From positions 1 to 33,078 of the IMG/VR virus record IMGVR_UViG_3300035670_000822: DNA of 33,078 nucleotides; one strand, written 5' to 3'. This document shows, one piece after another, positions 14,068-20,978 of this stretch. Under the pieces are notes generated by a model. That model saw only the letters and a program-made list of their open reading frames with translations, did not search any database and had not been told where the DNA came from. The first letter of the stretch is position 1, and each line of letters starts with the position of its first letter. This stretch comes from a virus. Made by a program: the position numbers and the translations under genes.

Positions 14068-14340
14068 ATGCGGAAATATTACGCTGGCGTGTGGACGTAT
14101 GGGTCACCAATGAGCGACTCTACAGGTAGGGACATCGCGGACTGGTTCCGCTTCGCGAACCGGGCTGAACGCGACGCGTTCGTCGCGGAAACGACCGGTG
14201 CTTTCAGCGTCTCAGTTCGCTCTGCCCACTACCTCGACCTGCGCTACGACCTGCGCCGAGCGCACGGTTGGGAACGGGCCTCTCTCACAGATCCGGAGGG
14301 AGTGCGGGACCGCCCGCAGAAATATGAATGGTTGGTTTGA
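14068..14340 (+). CDS. Early protein of unknown function (90 aa)
   Basis: The ATG at 14068 follows CGGAGGATGATTCA. The product is MRKYYAGVWTYGSPMSDSTG, then DIADWFRFANRAERDAFVAE, FSVSVRSAHYLDLRYDLRRA and a C-terminal RDRPQKYEWLV. The motif 'F.s..eRdafV' resembles small phage proteins of unknown role. Its stop codon is part of the 5' strand of RNA element copy B, so translation termination and that structure overlap. It lies between the two copies of the element. Confidence 0.78.
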   Translation: MRKYYAGVWTYGSPMSDSTGRDIADWFRFANRAERDAFVAETTGAFSVSVRSAHYLDLRYDLRRAHGWERASLTDPEGVRDRPQKYEWLV

Positions 14341-14400
14341 GTCCTGGCGAGCGGCGCCCGCAACGGGCGCCTACGCGAGCACTCAAGCTCGACGGAGGAT
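14337..14400 (+). promoter_or_regulatory. Pseudoknot-type RNA element, copy B
   Basis: TTGAGTCCTGGCGAG (14337-14351) is identical to copy A. The inner hairpin is GGCGCCCG-CAA-CGGGCGCC (14353-14371), different in sequence yet fully paired. TACGCGAGC (14372-14380), ACTCAAGCTCG (14381-14391) and ACGGAGGAT (14392-14400) are again identical to copy A. The first four bases include the TGA stop of the upstream gene. Sequence-divergent but pairing-conserved stems are direct evidence that RNA structure is selected. Confidence 0.85.
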
Positions 14401-14406
14401 AGGGTT

Positions 14407-14616
14407 ATGACAAAGAATGAAGCGTGGGAAACAGTAATGGGCAACAGATCACCAAGCCAACTGGTATCTGAATTCGACCCGGTGGACACGCCGGACCTAA
14501 CAGAATGGATTGATGCAAGTATTGATGCTGCGATACGCGAATGCGCCTCGGCGGAGGACCTGTGGCCCTTCGCTGAGTGGATGCAAGCGGAAATTGCCGA
14601 AGCCTGCAACGAATAG
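14407..14616 (+). CDS. Small acidic early protein (69 aa)
   Basis: The product starts MTKNEAWETVMGNRSPSQLV and ends LWPFAEWMQAEIAEACNE. It is acidic and mostly helical (LTEWIDASIDAAIRECASAE). The ATG at 14407 follows ACGGAGGATAGGGTT, with the Shine-Dalgarno supplied by RNA element copy B. No family was recognised. Small acidic early phage proteins often bind and inhibit host enzymes or mimic DNA; that is only a possibility here. Confidence 0.75.
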   Translation: MTKNEAWETVMGNRSPSQLVSEFDPVDTPDLTEWIDASIDAAIRECASAEDLWPFAEWMQAEIAEACNE

Positions 14617-14675
14617 ACGAATAGCCCTCCCCCGGTCTGCGACAAGCCGGGGGGTGCGGCGTTTAAGGAGGAGAT

Positions 14676-14993
14676 ATGAAAATCTTCGATCCGACCAAAC
14701 ACATTAACGACCCGTCTCCAGTGGACGGTTTTTTGACGTGGCATCCCGACGGCACCGCAACGGTGTCGTTGGACCCGACGGAAAACTCCCGCCCTATCCT
14801 CAAGGGGCGGAATGCTCACGACAGTCCAGACCAGCCCCGAGTTACACGCGCGGTTGGTCGCCCCGCGACCGGGCGAACCAAGCTCCGAAAGGAGCTGTAC
14901 CTCGCGGCTGCTGCGGTCGCCGAGCTCGACCGCCGCTCCGCGGCAGCTGGCCTCACTGCCAGTGCCTACATCGAAAGCCTACTGTGCAAGTAG
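14676..14993 (+). CDS. Early protein with a ribbon-helix-helix-like C-terminus (105 aa)
   Basis: The ATG at 14676 follows AAGGAGGAG. The N-terminal half is MKIFDPTKHINDPSPVDGFL followed by WHPDGTATVSLDPTEN; the C-terminal half has RKELYLAAAAVAELDRRSAA then AGLTASAYIESLLCK. The last 40 residues fit the helix-turn-helix spacing of ribbon-helix-helix proteins (a.a..aeLdrraaa.glt.saYie.ll), so it may bind DNA and act as a regulator. A GC hairpin, CCCCCGG (14629-14635) with CCGGGGG (14647-14653), lies upstream. It is the last gene of the P3 operon, convergent with the primase operon. Confidence 0.75.
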   Translation: MKIFDPTKHINDPSPVDGFLTWHPDGTATVSLDPTENSRPILKGRNAHDSPDQPRVTRAVGRPATGRTKLRKELYLAAAAVAELDRRSAAAGLTASAYIESLLCK

Positions 14994-15022
14994 GTCCCAA
15001 CTTCGCACCTCTCGCCGCCGGT

Positions 15023-17626
15023 TCAGGCGGCAACCTCCCCAATAGACCAGAGCGTATTTCCGTTGTCGCGGCGGTGTCTCAACCGCAGCCCCGCGACAAC
15101 GCGCGACCGGTATCGGGACAGCATTGCCCCGAGTTGTCGGACCGACGGGACAACTCCGGGTCGGGTCCCGCACAACTGGCCGACTGCATTGGCCAGCACC
15201 TCCCAACGGAGCTCGCCCCGAGCCTGCCCGTACTTTTCGGGGCGGGCGAGGAGCTCGTCGTCGCGTAGCTCCCGCACAATATCGTGGGTTGTGACCCAAC
15301 CATCACGGTATTGCCTGCCGAGACCGCGGAGCCCGTCGAACAGGTCGAGGACACCGGACTCGTCGCTGGCGGACTCAAAAACCATGAGCTCCCGCGCAGT
15401 CGCCGGGTCCGCGCAACCGGCGAACACAATCGCAGAGCGGACCAGGTTTGACCATCCCTCGAAACTCCCCCACGGCGGAAGCGACTGGTTGGGGCGACCC
15501 GCTGCGCAATACGCGCGCAGGATTGTCAATGCAGCCTCGACATAGCGCGCACGGTTGTCAAGGACGTGTTGTTGTAGGTCGGCAATCCGAAAACCCGTCC
15601 TGGTCTCCGGGTTTTCGACCGGGGACTCGACACGGACGTACGATATCCTCCGGATAACGTCGCGTTTGCGAAACGCGACGTTGTTGCCGGTCGCGTACCA
15701 GGTCGCCATTGAGTCGCCCGACCAGTTTTGCGTGCGACCAAGCATGCGGTCGGTCCAGTGTGTGTCCGTCAGCAGTGCCTCGATTGGAGCCCCGCCGAAT
15801 TTTTTCGACAAGTTGTCGAGGAATATCATGTTCGACCCGGCGACGAGGTGCGAGGTGATCATCTTGCGTTGCTCCGCGTCGTCCTCGGGCTCGGGCGTCG
15901 GCGGGACGGTTGCCCCGCGGAAGATCAAACTGATTAACTGGACGAGTCGCGACTTGCCAACCCCGGGAGCGTTGCCGTCGACCAGAGTAAGCGGGGCTGG
16001 TCCAGCGAACGCGTACCTTGCAAACGGAGTGAGCAGTCCAGCTAGCCATGCGCTCGCGTCCGAGGTCGAGGCAAACGGAAAGTCGCCGACCAGCTCGAGC
16101 AACTGGTGCGCGGCAATCGCCGCGGAGTCCTGCGACGAGCCAATCGTGAGCGACCCGAGGTTGTGTGCCACAACTGTTTGCGTCGACGGGTCGTACCCAT
16201 TGTTTAGTCGCACGTGGCCGTCGGGACCTAGAACAGGTGCTCGCACTATAGTCCGACACGTCCGCAATTTTTGCCAACTGCCCATACCGAGGAGTGCGTC
16301 GAGCACTGCGGGCGGAACCTTCGTTTGCGTCCGCGATGAATTTCGCTTGTGGAACTTGAAGGTGCGAGCGAGCTCGTAGCGAAGTCCGCCCCTGTCCATT
16401 GCCCGCAGCACTCCATCTGGGCACGCTTTGACAATGATCCCGTTGTTGTCGTACACGTCCGCAAGCTGGTCGAGCTTGTCGAGCACTCCGTCAATCGCAA
16501 CGGACTCGTCAATCGACACGTAAATAATGGAGCGCGGGTCCTTTGGCGCATGGTCGGGGCTCGGTGCCAAATCGGGTCGGGGCTTGCGCGCAAGCGGAAT
16601 GTTGGCGTGCTCGAGCACCCATTGCATTGCCTCGACCGGCGACACGCGGAGCGACGCAACAACAACGTCGACCGGACCGCGAAGGCCATCGCGTTCAGAT
16701 TTGCAAGAGTTGTGGAAGCATTTGAGCTTGTTGACGTTGCCCGCGACCATGGCGTCGTCCGCGTTGCACCCCGGGCATGTCCAGCGGTCGCGTTTGGAGC
16801 CTGGCTCCGTTCCGAGCCAACCGAGGACCGTTTCGATCGGCACGTTGTTGGCTTTCTCAAAATTTGACTCGCCATGGGTGTACGTATTTGTTGCCCGCGG
16901 GGCTGGTCGCTCGGGCGGGAAACGTGACTCGAGTTGGTCTGCTACCTCGGTCAACCGAGTCCAACCGAGTCGACGGTCGCCATTGGTCGTGATGTTGGTT
17001 TTCCGCCACGGGCGCCCCGGGAGGTTCGCTCCTTTTTTTTTGACGGTACCAAACATAGGGATCAACCTACTTGCGTTGTACACCGACACGTCGATTGTCT
17101 TGCCGCAACCTCGCCGCAACGACTCCACAATCCGCCGAGCTGCGGACAATGTTTTCTCGGACTCCTCGACCGGCTCCGCTTGGATCAACACACAATACCC
17201 GTTACCAGACAGACCTACGGCCCGGGACTCGACCGGGACACCGCACTCGCGGAGCACGTCGAGCACCTTGCGTGTGCATGTTTTCGCAATGGCGAGCTCG
17301 TCGTCGGTCGCCGAAACACCGCGTACACGCGGAGCGTCCACGTCGATGTACACGCACCGCCGGTGCGTGATATCCGCGTCCGATGCGCGGCCGGACGATG
17401 CTATTTGCCAATGGTTGAGCCGTCGATACCTGGCAGCAACCGCCGGGTCAATCCGGTTTGCGCAAATGTAAACACCAGTCGTCCCGCCGAGCGCATCGCC
17501 TTCGGTCGCGCATTTCGGGATCTGCGACCCGTGCGCATAGCAGACCTGGATCGGTCCCTTGCCCGACGGGAGTGCTATGAGCTCAACAATTTCGTCGCTT
17601 GCGATTTCGAGGATTTTTTCAAGCAT
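15023..17626 (-). CDS. Primase-helicase
   Basis: I take the ATG at 17626 (MLEKILEIASDEIVELIALP), giving 867 aa. Residues about 60-230 look like an archaeo-eukaryotic primase: YIDVDAP at 93-99 (two Asp), SGNGYCVLI at 140-148, and RLIPMFGTVKKKG at 187-199. A zinc ribbon follows with Cys284, Cys287, Cys303 and Cys308. The C-terminal part is a P-loop helicase with GNAPGVGKS (551-559), Walker B IFLDN (601-605) and a sensor ATGNN (645-649), then RKRDVIRR. It would prime and unwind phage DNA. No phage DNA polymerase is encoded, so host polymerase is needed. The start overlaps the upstream zinc protein gene by 52 bases. Confidence 0.85.
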   Translation of the reverse strand: MLEKILEIASDEIVELIALPSGKGPIQVCYAHGSQIPKCATEGDALGGTTGVYICANRIDPAVAARYRRLNHWQIASSGRASDADITHRRCVYIDVDAPRVRGVSATDDELAIAKTCTRKVLDVLRECGVPVESRAVGLSGNGYCVLIQAEPVEESEKTLSAARRIVESLRRGCGKTIDVSVYNASRLIPMFGTVKKKGANLPGRPWRKTNITTNGDRRLGWTRLTEVADQLESRFPPERPAPRATNTYTHGESNFEKANNVPIETVLGWLGTEPGSKRDRWTCPGCNADDAMVAGNVNKLKCFHNSCKSERDGLRGPVDVVVASLRVSPVEAMQWVLEHANIPLARKPRPDLAPSPDHAPKDPRSIIYVSIDESVAIDGVLDKLDQLADVYDNNGIIVKACPDGVLRAMDRGGLRYELARTFKFHKRNSSRTQTKVPPAVLDALLGMGSWQKLRTCRTIVRAPVLGPDGHVRLNNGYDPSTQTVVAHNLGSLTIGSSQDSAAIAAHQLLELVGDFPFASTSDASAWLAGLLTPFARYAFAGPAPLTLVDGNAPGVGKSRLVQLISLIFRGATVPPTPEPEDDAEQRKMITSHLVAGSNMIFLDNLSKKFGGAPIEALLTDTHWTDRMLGRTQNWSGDSMATWYATGNNVAFRKRDVIRRISYVRVESPVENPETRTGFRIADLQQHVLDNRARYVEAALTILRAYCAAGRPNQSLPPWGSFEGWSNLVRSAIVFAGCADPATARELMVFESASDESGVLDLFDGLRGLGRQYRDGWVTTHDIVRELRDDELLARPEKYGQARGELRWEVLANAVGQLCGTRPGVVPSVRQLGAMLSRYRSRVVAGLRLRHRRDNGNTLWSIGEVAA

Positions 17627-17880
17627 TCGATGTGATCTTTCCCGCTCGCCGTTGGGCGACCGCACCAACTGCAAACGTCTTGTCGTTGCTCGGGCAACAG
17701 TTGGGATCGCCCCGAGCATTGTGTACACAACTCGCCAACCCAACCAAGGTGGGCCAGAATGTTGGCATGTTCGCGGCCCGCAACGGGACTGCAACGCAGG
17801 TACGGGCCCGCTTCGTTCCCGCAAGCACACCTAAATTTTATTAGCTGCGCGCCCGGGAATTGTTTGAGTACCAGGATCAT
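17575..17880 (-). CDS. Small multi-cysteine zinc-binding protein (101 aa)
   Basis: The frame begins MILVLKQFPGAQLIKFRCAC and contains C-x-C (RCACG), a Cys/His stretch (YLRCSPVAGREHANILAHLG), C-x-x-C (LCTQC) and C-x-x-C (VCSWCG), then H and C near DHIEC. The spacing fits one or two zinc ribbons. The gene overlaps the end of the VRR-NUC gene by 50 bases and the start of the primase gene by 52 bases, each in a different frame. The start is uncertain because ATG 17880 has no Shine-Dalgarno. Its position suggests a partner of the nuclease or the primase. Confidence 0.65.
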   Translation of the reverse strand: MILVLKQFPGAQLIKFRCACGNEAGPYLRCSPVAGREHANILAHLGWVGELCTQCSGRSQLLPEQRQDVCSWCGRPTASGKDHIECLKKSSKSQATKLLSS

Positions 17881-18208
17881 GGAGTCGCGATTGTAGGTCT
17901 GCATACCAGCTGAGTGCATCCTGCACCGACCGGACGAGGACATATTGCCCGCCGCCCCACCGAGTGATGCGCTGCTCCCACTCGATTTGGTCGGGCGATT
18001 GTTTGCCGGTCGGGGTTTTTACCTCCATCCCAACGAACAATCCAAACGCGCAAATTATCAGGTCAGCGGAGCCCGGACCGAGCCCAGCATACACCCATTG
18101 CCCCTCTATTTTTCGTTTGAGCTGCGCGTTGCGCATCACAATCAACCCGGGCAGGCAACCAAGTGCATCGACAATCCGCGACTGCAAAACAGTTTCGGGA
18201 TTGCTCAT
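17831..18208 (-). CDS. VRR-NUC nuclease (Holliday junction resolvase-like)
   Basis: The 125-aa product opens MSNPETVLQSRIVDALGCLP and carries the family core: an N-terminal E-x-x-x-Q motif, 'RNAQ......G.WV..GlgpGsaDLI' ending in the catalytic Asp, GMEVKTPTGKQSPDQIEWEQ with the E-V-K site, and 'GG.YvlVRs'. VRR-NUC domains cut branched DNA. The ATG overlaps the helicase stop (ATGA) with GGGAGG six bases upstream. It is usual next to replication and recombination genes and probably resolves replication intermediates before packaging. Confidence 0.9.
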   Translation of the reverse strand: MSNPETVLQSRIVDALGCLPGLIVMRNAQLKRKIEGQWVYAGLGPGSADLIICAFGLFVGMEVKTPTGKQSPDQIEWEQRITRWGGGQYVLVRSVQDALSWYADLQSRLHDPGTQTIPGRAANKI

Positions 18209-19491
18209 TGCCAACCTCCCGGCCAATGGCCGTATAGCGATTTGTATTTCCATTTTGCCCAACCGGGCTTGTAGCCTTTGGCTTTACCGGTCGCGACGAG
18301 TCGATCGTATGCCGCCCGTCGCTGGGAGTCGGGGCGAGTTGCCCTTGCCTCGACCAGGGCAACCTCGGTCTGTCTGATTTTTGGCGGCGGCGGCGGCGGA
18401 AACTCGACACCGCACCGCGCGCAAAACTGCGCAGGGCGTTGCACTCCTCCGCACTCGCGACACGTCCGCAACGCCAAAGCCTGCTCGCTCGGTCGGATGG
18501 GTTTGCCGTCGAGCGAGTAGCTCCGGGGCTCGTCCGGGAGTCCGTGCTCGTGCACCGCCCCAACCAAATCAATTATTTTGACGTGATCTTTGCTCGGGTC
18601 GGGTCGAAGGCCCCGCCCGACTTTTTGCAAATAGGTGCCCTGCGAGCTCGACCCGGACGCGAGTATCACGGTTTGGATACCAGGGCAATCGTACCCCTCT
18701 GTTAGAACGTATACGTTGGTCAACACGCGCAGGTCGCACTGAGCAAAACTGGTCAAGTGCTTCGACCGCACTGAACTTGACAGATTGCCGTCGACACACT
18801 GGGCGGGAAACCCGGCGGCATCAAACCGCTGCGCGAGCTCCTGCGCGTGCGCTACGTTTGGGCAAAAGACAAGGGCTTGTGTGTCCGGTGCGATTTGTCT
18901 GTACGCGTCGAGTGGATCCATCGCAAGCGCGCTTTGCTTGTCGGCGGGCGCGTACACTTGCGTCGGGACGAGGTGCCCCGAGGCAATGAGCTCCGCCGGT
19001 TGCGCCACGACCACCAGCTGGTCAAACGCATCCCGCAACCCGCGCCCGTCAGCACGTTGCGGTGTCGCTGTCAATCCGAGCAACGCGCAGTTGCGGTAGT
19101 GCTCCGCGACCTGCGCCCATGTGTTTGCCGCAACGTGATGACATTCATCCCAAATCACAACGTCCGCATGCGGTCGCATGTCGCGTGCAACCAATGTCTC
19201 GATTGATGCAACCTGTATTGCCCGGTCGAGTTGCTGCTCGGTCCCGGGTTGTATCACGCCCGGCCGGAGCCCGAGCGCGTACAGTTTGCGGTGAGCCTGG
19301 TCGACGAGCTCCGCCCGGTGCGCCAACCACAAGACCCGTCTACCCTTGGCAACCGCTCCGCGCGCAATCGCACACGCAATCACTGTTTTCCCGGCACCGG
19401 TCGGGGCGACAATGCACACTCGGTGCGCCCCGGACGCATACACTCGCCGGGTCTCGTCGACGGCTCGCACCTGATAGTCGCGCAGGATCAT
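18205..19491 (-). CDS. SF2 DNA helicase (DECH-box, RecQ/RadB-like phage type)
   Basis: 428 aa from the ATG at 19491, which overlaps the repressor stop (ATGA). Motifs: I APTGAGKT (29-36), II DECH (115-118), III TAT (141-143), and VI with Gln289, Arg293 and Arg296 in YLQKVGRGLRP. Beyond them is a zinc ribbon with Cys343, Cys346, Cys356 and Cys359, then a proline run and a C-terminal segment ending LYGHWPGG. This is the standard phage-type SF2 helicase with a C-terminal zinc ribbon. It likely works with the Erf annealing protein and the nuclease in replication or recombination. Confidence 0.92.
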   Translation of the reverse strand: MILRDYQVRAVDETRRVYASGAHRVCIVAPTGAGKTVIACAIARGAVAKGRRVLWLAHRAELVDQAHRKLYALGLRPGVIQPGTEQQLDRAIQVASIETLVARDMRPHADVVIWDECHHVAANTWAQVAEHYRNCALLGLTATPQRADGRGLRDAFDQLVVVAQPAELIASGHLVPTQVYAPADKQSALAMDPLDAYRQIAPDTQALVFCPNVAHAQELAQRFDAAGFPAQCVDGNLSSSVRSKHLTSFAQCDLRVLTNVYVLTEGYDCPGIQTVILASGSSSQGTYLQKVGRGLRPDPSKDHVKIIDLVGAVHEHGLPDEPRSYSLDGKPIRPSEQALALRTCRECGGVQRPAQFCARCGVEFPPPPPPKIRQTEVALVEARATRPDSQRRAAYDRLVATGKAKGYKPGWAKWKYKSLYGHWPGGWQ

Positions 19492-19787
19492 AGCGGGTCC
19501 GCCGACCATCGCCAGTATTCAATAATAGCGGGCGCGCCGGAAGGATCGTCGCCTTGCCATCGGGAAACCGACCAGCACCGATCGCCCGTCCGAAAAAAAA
19601 CCGCGGGCGCAACGTTGAGCGCTCGAGCCAATGCCGCAACGACCGACAATTTCGGGTCGGAAACGATCCCATGCTCGAGATTGAAAAGCGTCGCTCGCGA
19701 GATACCGGATTTGATTGACAATTGCCGCACGCTCAAACCCGCGGCAATCCGCAGTTTTGAGATAGTGTCGCCTAAGGTCGGATTCAT
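19488..19787 (-). CDS. XRE-family transcription regulator (99 aa)
   Basis: From the ATG at 19787 the protein is MNPTLGDTISKLRIAAGLSV followed by RQLSIKSGISRATLFNLEHG and PKLSVVAALARALNVAPAVF. That is a complete Cro/CI-type helix-turn-helix with L..R..aGlSv.qLs..sGIs...l...E.g......l..lA.alnV. The C-terminal 30 residues look partly unfolded. It is the first gene of the replication operon and is divergent from the sigma-like gene across an inverted-repeat region. It is the obvious candidate for autorepression of its own operon. No Shine-Dalgarno is visible; a longer start at 19814 is possible. Confidence 0.88.
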   Translation of the reverse strand: MNPTLGDTISKLRIAAGLSVRQLSIKSGISRATLFNLEHGIVSDPKLSVVAALARALNVAPAVFFRTGDRCWSVSRWQGDDPSGAPAIIEYWRWSADPL

Positions 19788-19795
19788 GGCCAATA

Positions 19796-19835
19796 GGTTG
19801 ACACGGTAACCCATTGTATGTCAAAAAACTGACAT
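19796..19835. promoter_or_regulatory. Divergent operator region between repressor and sigma-like genes
   Basis: ATGTCA (19818-19823) and TGACAT (19830-19835) form a perfect inverted repeat around AAAAAC. Next to it GGTT (19796-19799) and AACC (19808-19811) are inverted around GACACGGT. TTGACA occurs on both strands here (19798-19803 plus; 19824-19819 minus), and TACAAT (19818-19813 minus) is a -10 candidate. The ATG of the plus-strand gene (19834) lies inside the right arm of the inverted repeat. Confidence 0.6.
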
Positions 19836-20175
19836 GCCACGATCGTCTATTTTTGGCCTGAAACGAGAATGCAAGCGATATTTGCTCCGAACACCAAAAA
19901 ATGTAGGCGCGCCGCGGACCCGCGGCGAGTGCGTCGACGGCCCGCGACCTTGCCCATGGGTCCGTTGCCGCTACCATCTAGGGATAGATGTGCGCCCAAC
20001 CGGAGGGGTCCGGATCACGGCTGCGCGCGAGTCCTGCACTCTGGACGTAGCAGATCGCGGCCGGGCGTCGCTCAAACAGATTGCCACCGCGATGGGCGTG
20101 TCGGTACAGTACGCACACCGAGTCCTAAAATCGGCAATGGCACGGTTGCACAATAGCCGTCCGGACGTATATTAG
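19834..20175 (+). CDS. Sigma-factor-like regulator with CPW cysteine motif (113 aa)
   Basis: The N-terminal 25 residues may be untranslated, since the core starts at residue 28 (PRTRGECVDGPRPCPWVRCR) with Cys33, Cys40 and Cys45; YHLGIDV and ESCTLDVADRG (Cys68) follow. A helix-turn-helix like sigma-70 region 4 is at about 79-105 (SLKQIATAMGVSVQYAHRVL). I recall such 'ecvdGPRPCPWV.CR.HL..DV ... SC.LDVAdrg' proteins from Myxococcota and related bacteria and phages. It could redirect or modulate transcription at the early promoters, one of which overlaps its own 3' end. No Shine-Dalgarno precedes ATG 19834. Confidence 0.75.
   Translation: MPRSSIFGLKRECKRYLLRTPKNVGAPRTRGECVDGPRPCPWVRCRYHLGIDVRPTGGVRITAARESCTLDVADRGRASLKQIATAMGVSVQYAHRVLKSAMARLHNSRPDVY
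20146..20173 (+). promoter_or_regulatory. Early promoter P2 with embedded operator (erf leader)
   Basis: TTGCAC (20146-20151), 16 bases, TATATT (20168-20173), with the perfect palindrome CGTCCGGACG at 20158-20167. It overlaps the last codons of the sigma-like gene. The transcript begins just before AGGAGGAGGATGAT and the ATG at 20191, a leader shared with the gene at 11058. Confidence 0.82.
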
Positions 20176-20190
20176 CAGGAGGAGGATGAT

Positions 20191-20802
20191 ATGAAAACCG
20201 AAGGAAACATAGGGCCTTTATTCGCAGCGCTCGCGAAAGCGAGTGCGGAACTCGCAAGCATCACCCGCGACTCGCGGGTTGATACTGGCAGGTACCAGCA
20301 CAGTTTCGCGTCGCTCGACGCGATTTTGGCAACGGTAAAGCCCGTGCTCGCGAAGCACGGGCTGGTCATCATCCAGTGTCCGTCCTACTCGGACGGGCTT
20401 GTCGCCATTGAGACCACGATCGCGCATGTGGAAGGTGGGCACATATCGTCAACGCTGAGTATTCCTGTGGCGCAAGCCACACCACAGGCGGTCGGAAGCG
20501 CTGTATCCTACGCGCGGAGGTATTCTCTGCGCGCTATGTTGTCGTTGTCTGAGGATGATGATGACGGGCAGGAAGCTGCCCGTCCAGCCCCGCGCCCGTT
20601 GGCGAAGCCGGTAGACCAGGCGACGAGCGCCAAGCTCGCCGCCGGGTATGTTGAGCGGCTCTCCGGTCCGCTCACGAGAGCGGACATTGAGGAGATTGGA
20701 GAGGAAATAGCGGGTCGCGCTTCAGAAATGACGCGCGACGACCTCAACCGCGTGCGGGCGAAGTATTCGCCAATCTATCAGACCCGGTTTGAAAGGGCGT
20801 GA
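20191..20802 (+). CDS. erf: Erf-family single-strand annealing protein
   Basis: 203 aa starting MKTEGNIGPLFAALAKASAE. The family core is complete: a central beta-rich region (YQHSFASLDAILATVKPVLA; LVIIQCPSYSDGLVAIETTI; HISSTLSIPVAQATPQAVGS) and the signature AVSYARRYSLRAMLSLSEDD with an acidic run. The remainder is a proline-rich linker plus helical tail (LTRADIEEIGEEIAGRASEM). Erf-type proteins anneal complementary strands and support recombination and genome circularisation, which matches a circular map. The strong leader (AGGAGGAGG) and promoter P2 indicate high early expression. Confidence 0.93.
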   Translation: MKTEGNIGPLFAALAKASAELASITRDSRVDTGRYQHSFASLDAILATVKPVLAKHGLVIIQCPSYSDGLVAIETTIAHVEGGHISSTLSIPVAQATPQAVGSAVSYARRYSLRAMLSLSEDDDDGQEAARPAPRPLAKPVDQATSAKLAAGYVERLSGPLTRADIEEIGEEIAGRASEMTRDDLNRVRAKYSPIYQTRFERA

Positions 20803-20804
20803 AA

Positions 20805-20969
20805 ATGTCCGTCAACCGGTTCGCGACCGCCTACCTCATGTGGGTGGTCGCGCTCAAGCACGCGGTCGCCCGACCCGGTTGGGCGACACGCTCACGACTG
20901 CGCATGGCGCAGGCCCTGCTCGACGACGCAATGGAGCTCGTCGAGCCCTATACTGATTTGCCGTTTTAG
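20805..20969 (+). CDS. Small protein of unknown function (54 aa)
   Basis: The ATG at 20805 lies two bases after the erf stop, with AAAGGGCG upstream. The product is MSVNRFATAYLMWVVALKHA, then VARPGWATRSRLRMAQALLD, DAMELVEPYTDLPF. It is short but looks real: it is tightly placed between erf and a following gene whose Shine-Dalgarno (TTAGGAGG) overlaps its stop codon. An N-terminal hydrophobic stretch (LMWVVALKHA) is too short to be sure of membrane insertion. Confidence 0.65.
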   Translation: MSVNRFATAYLMWVVALKHAVARPGWATRSRLRMAQALLDDAMELVEPYTDLPF

Positions 20970-20978
20970 GAGGATGTT

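Noticed and set aside
15014-15031. GCCGCC/GGCGGC hairpin between the convergent operons
   Set aside because: It overlaps the last codons of the primase gene and has no T-tract, so it is not called as a bidirectional terminator.
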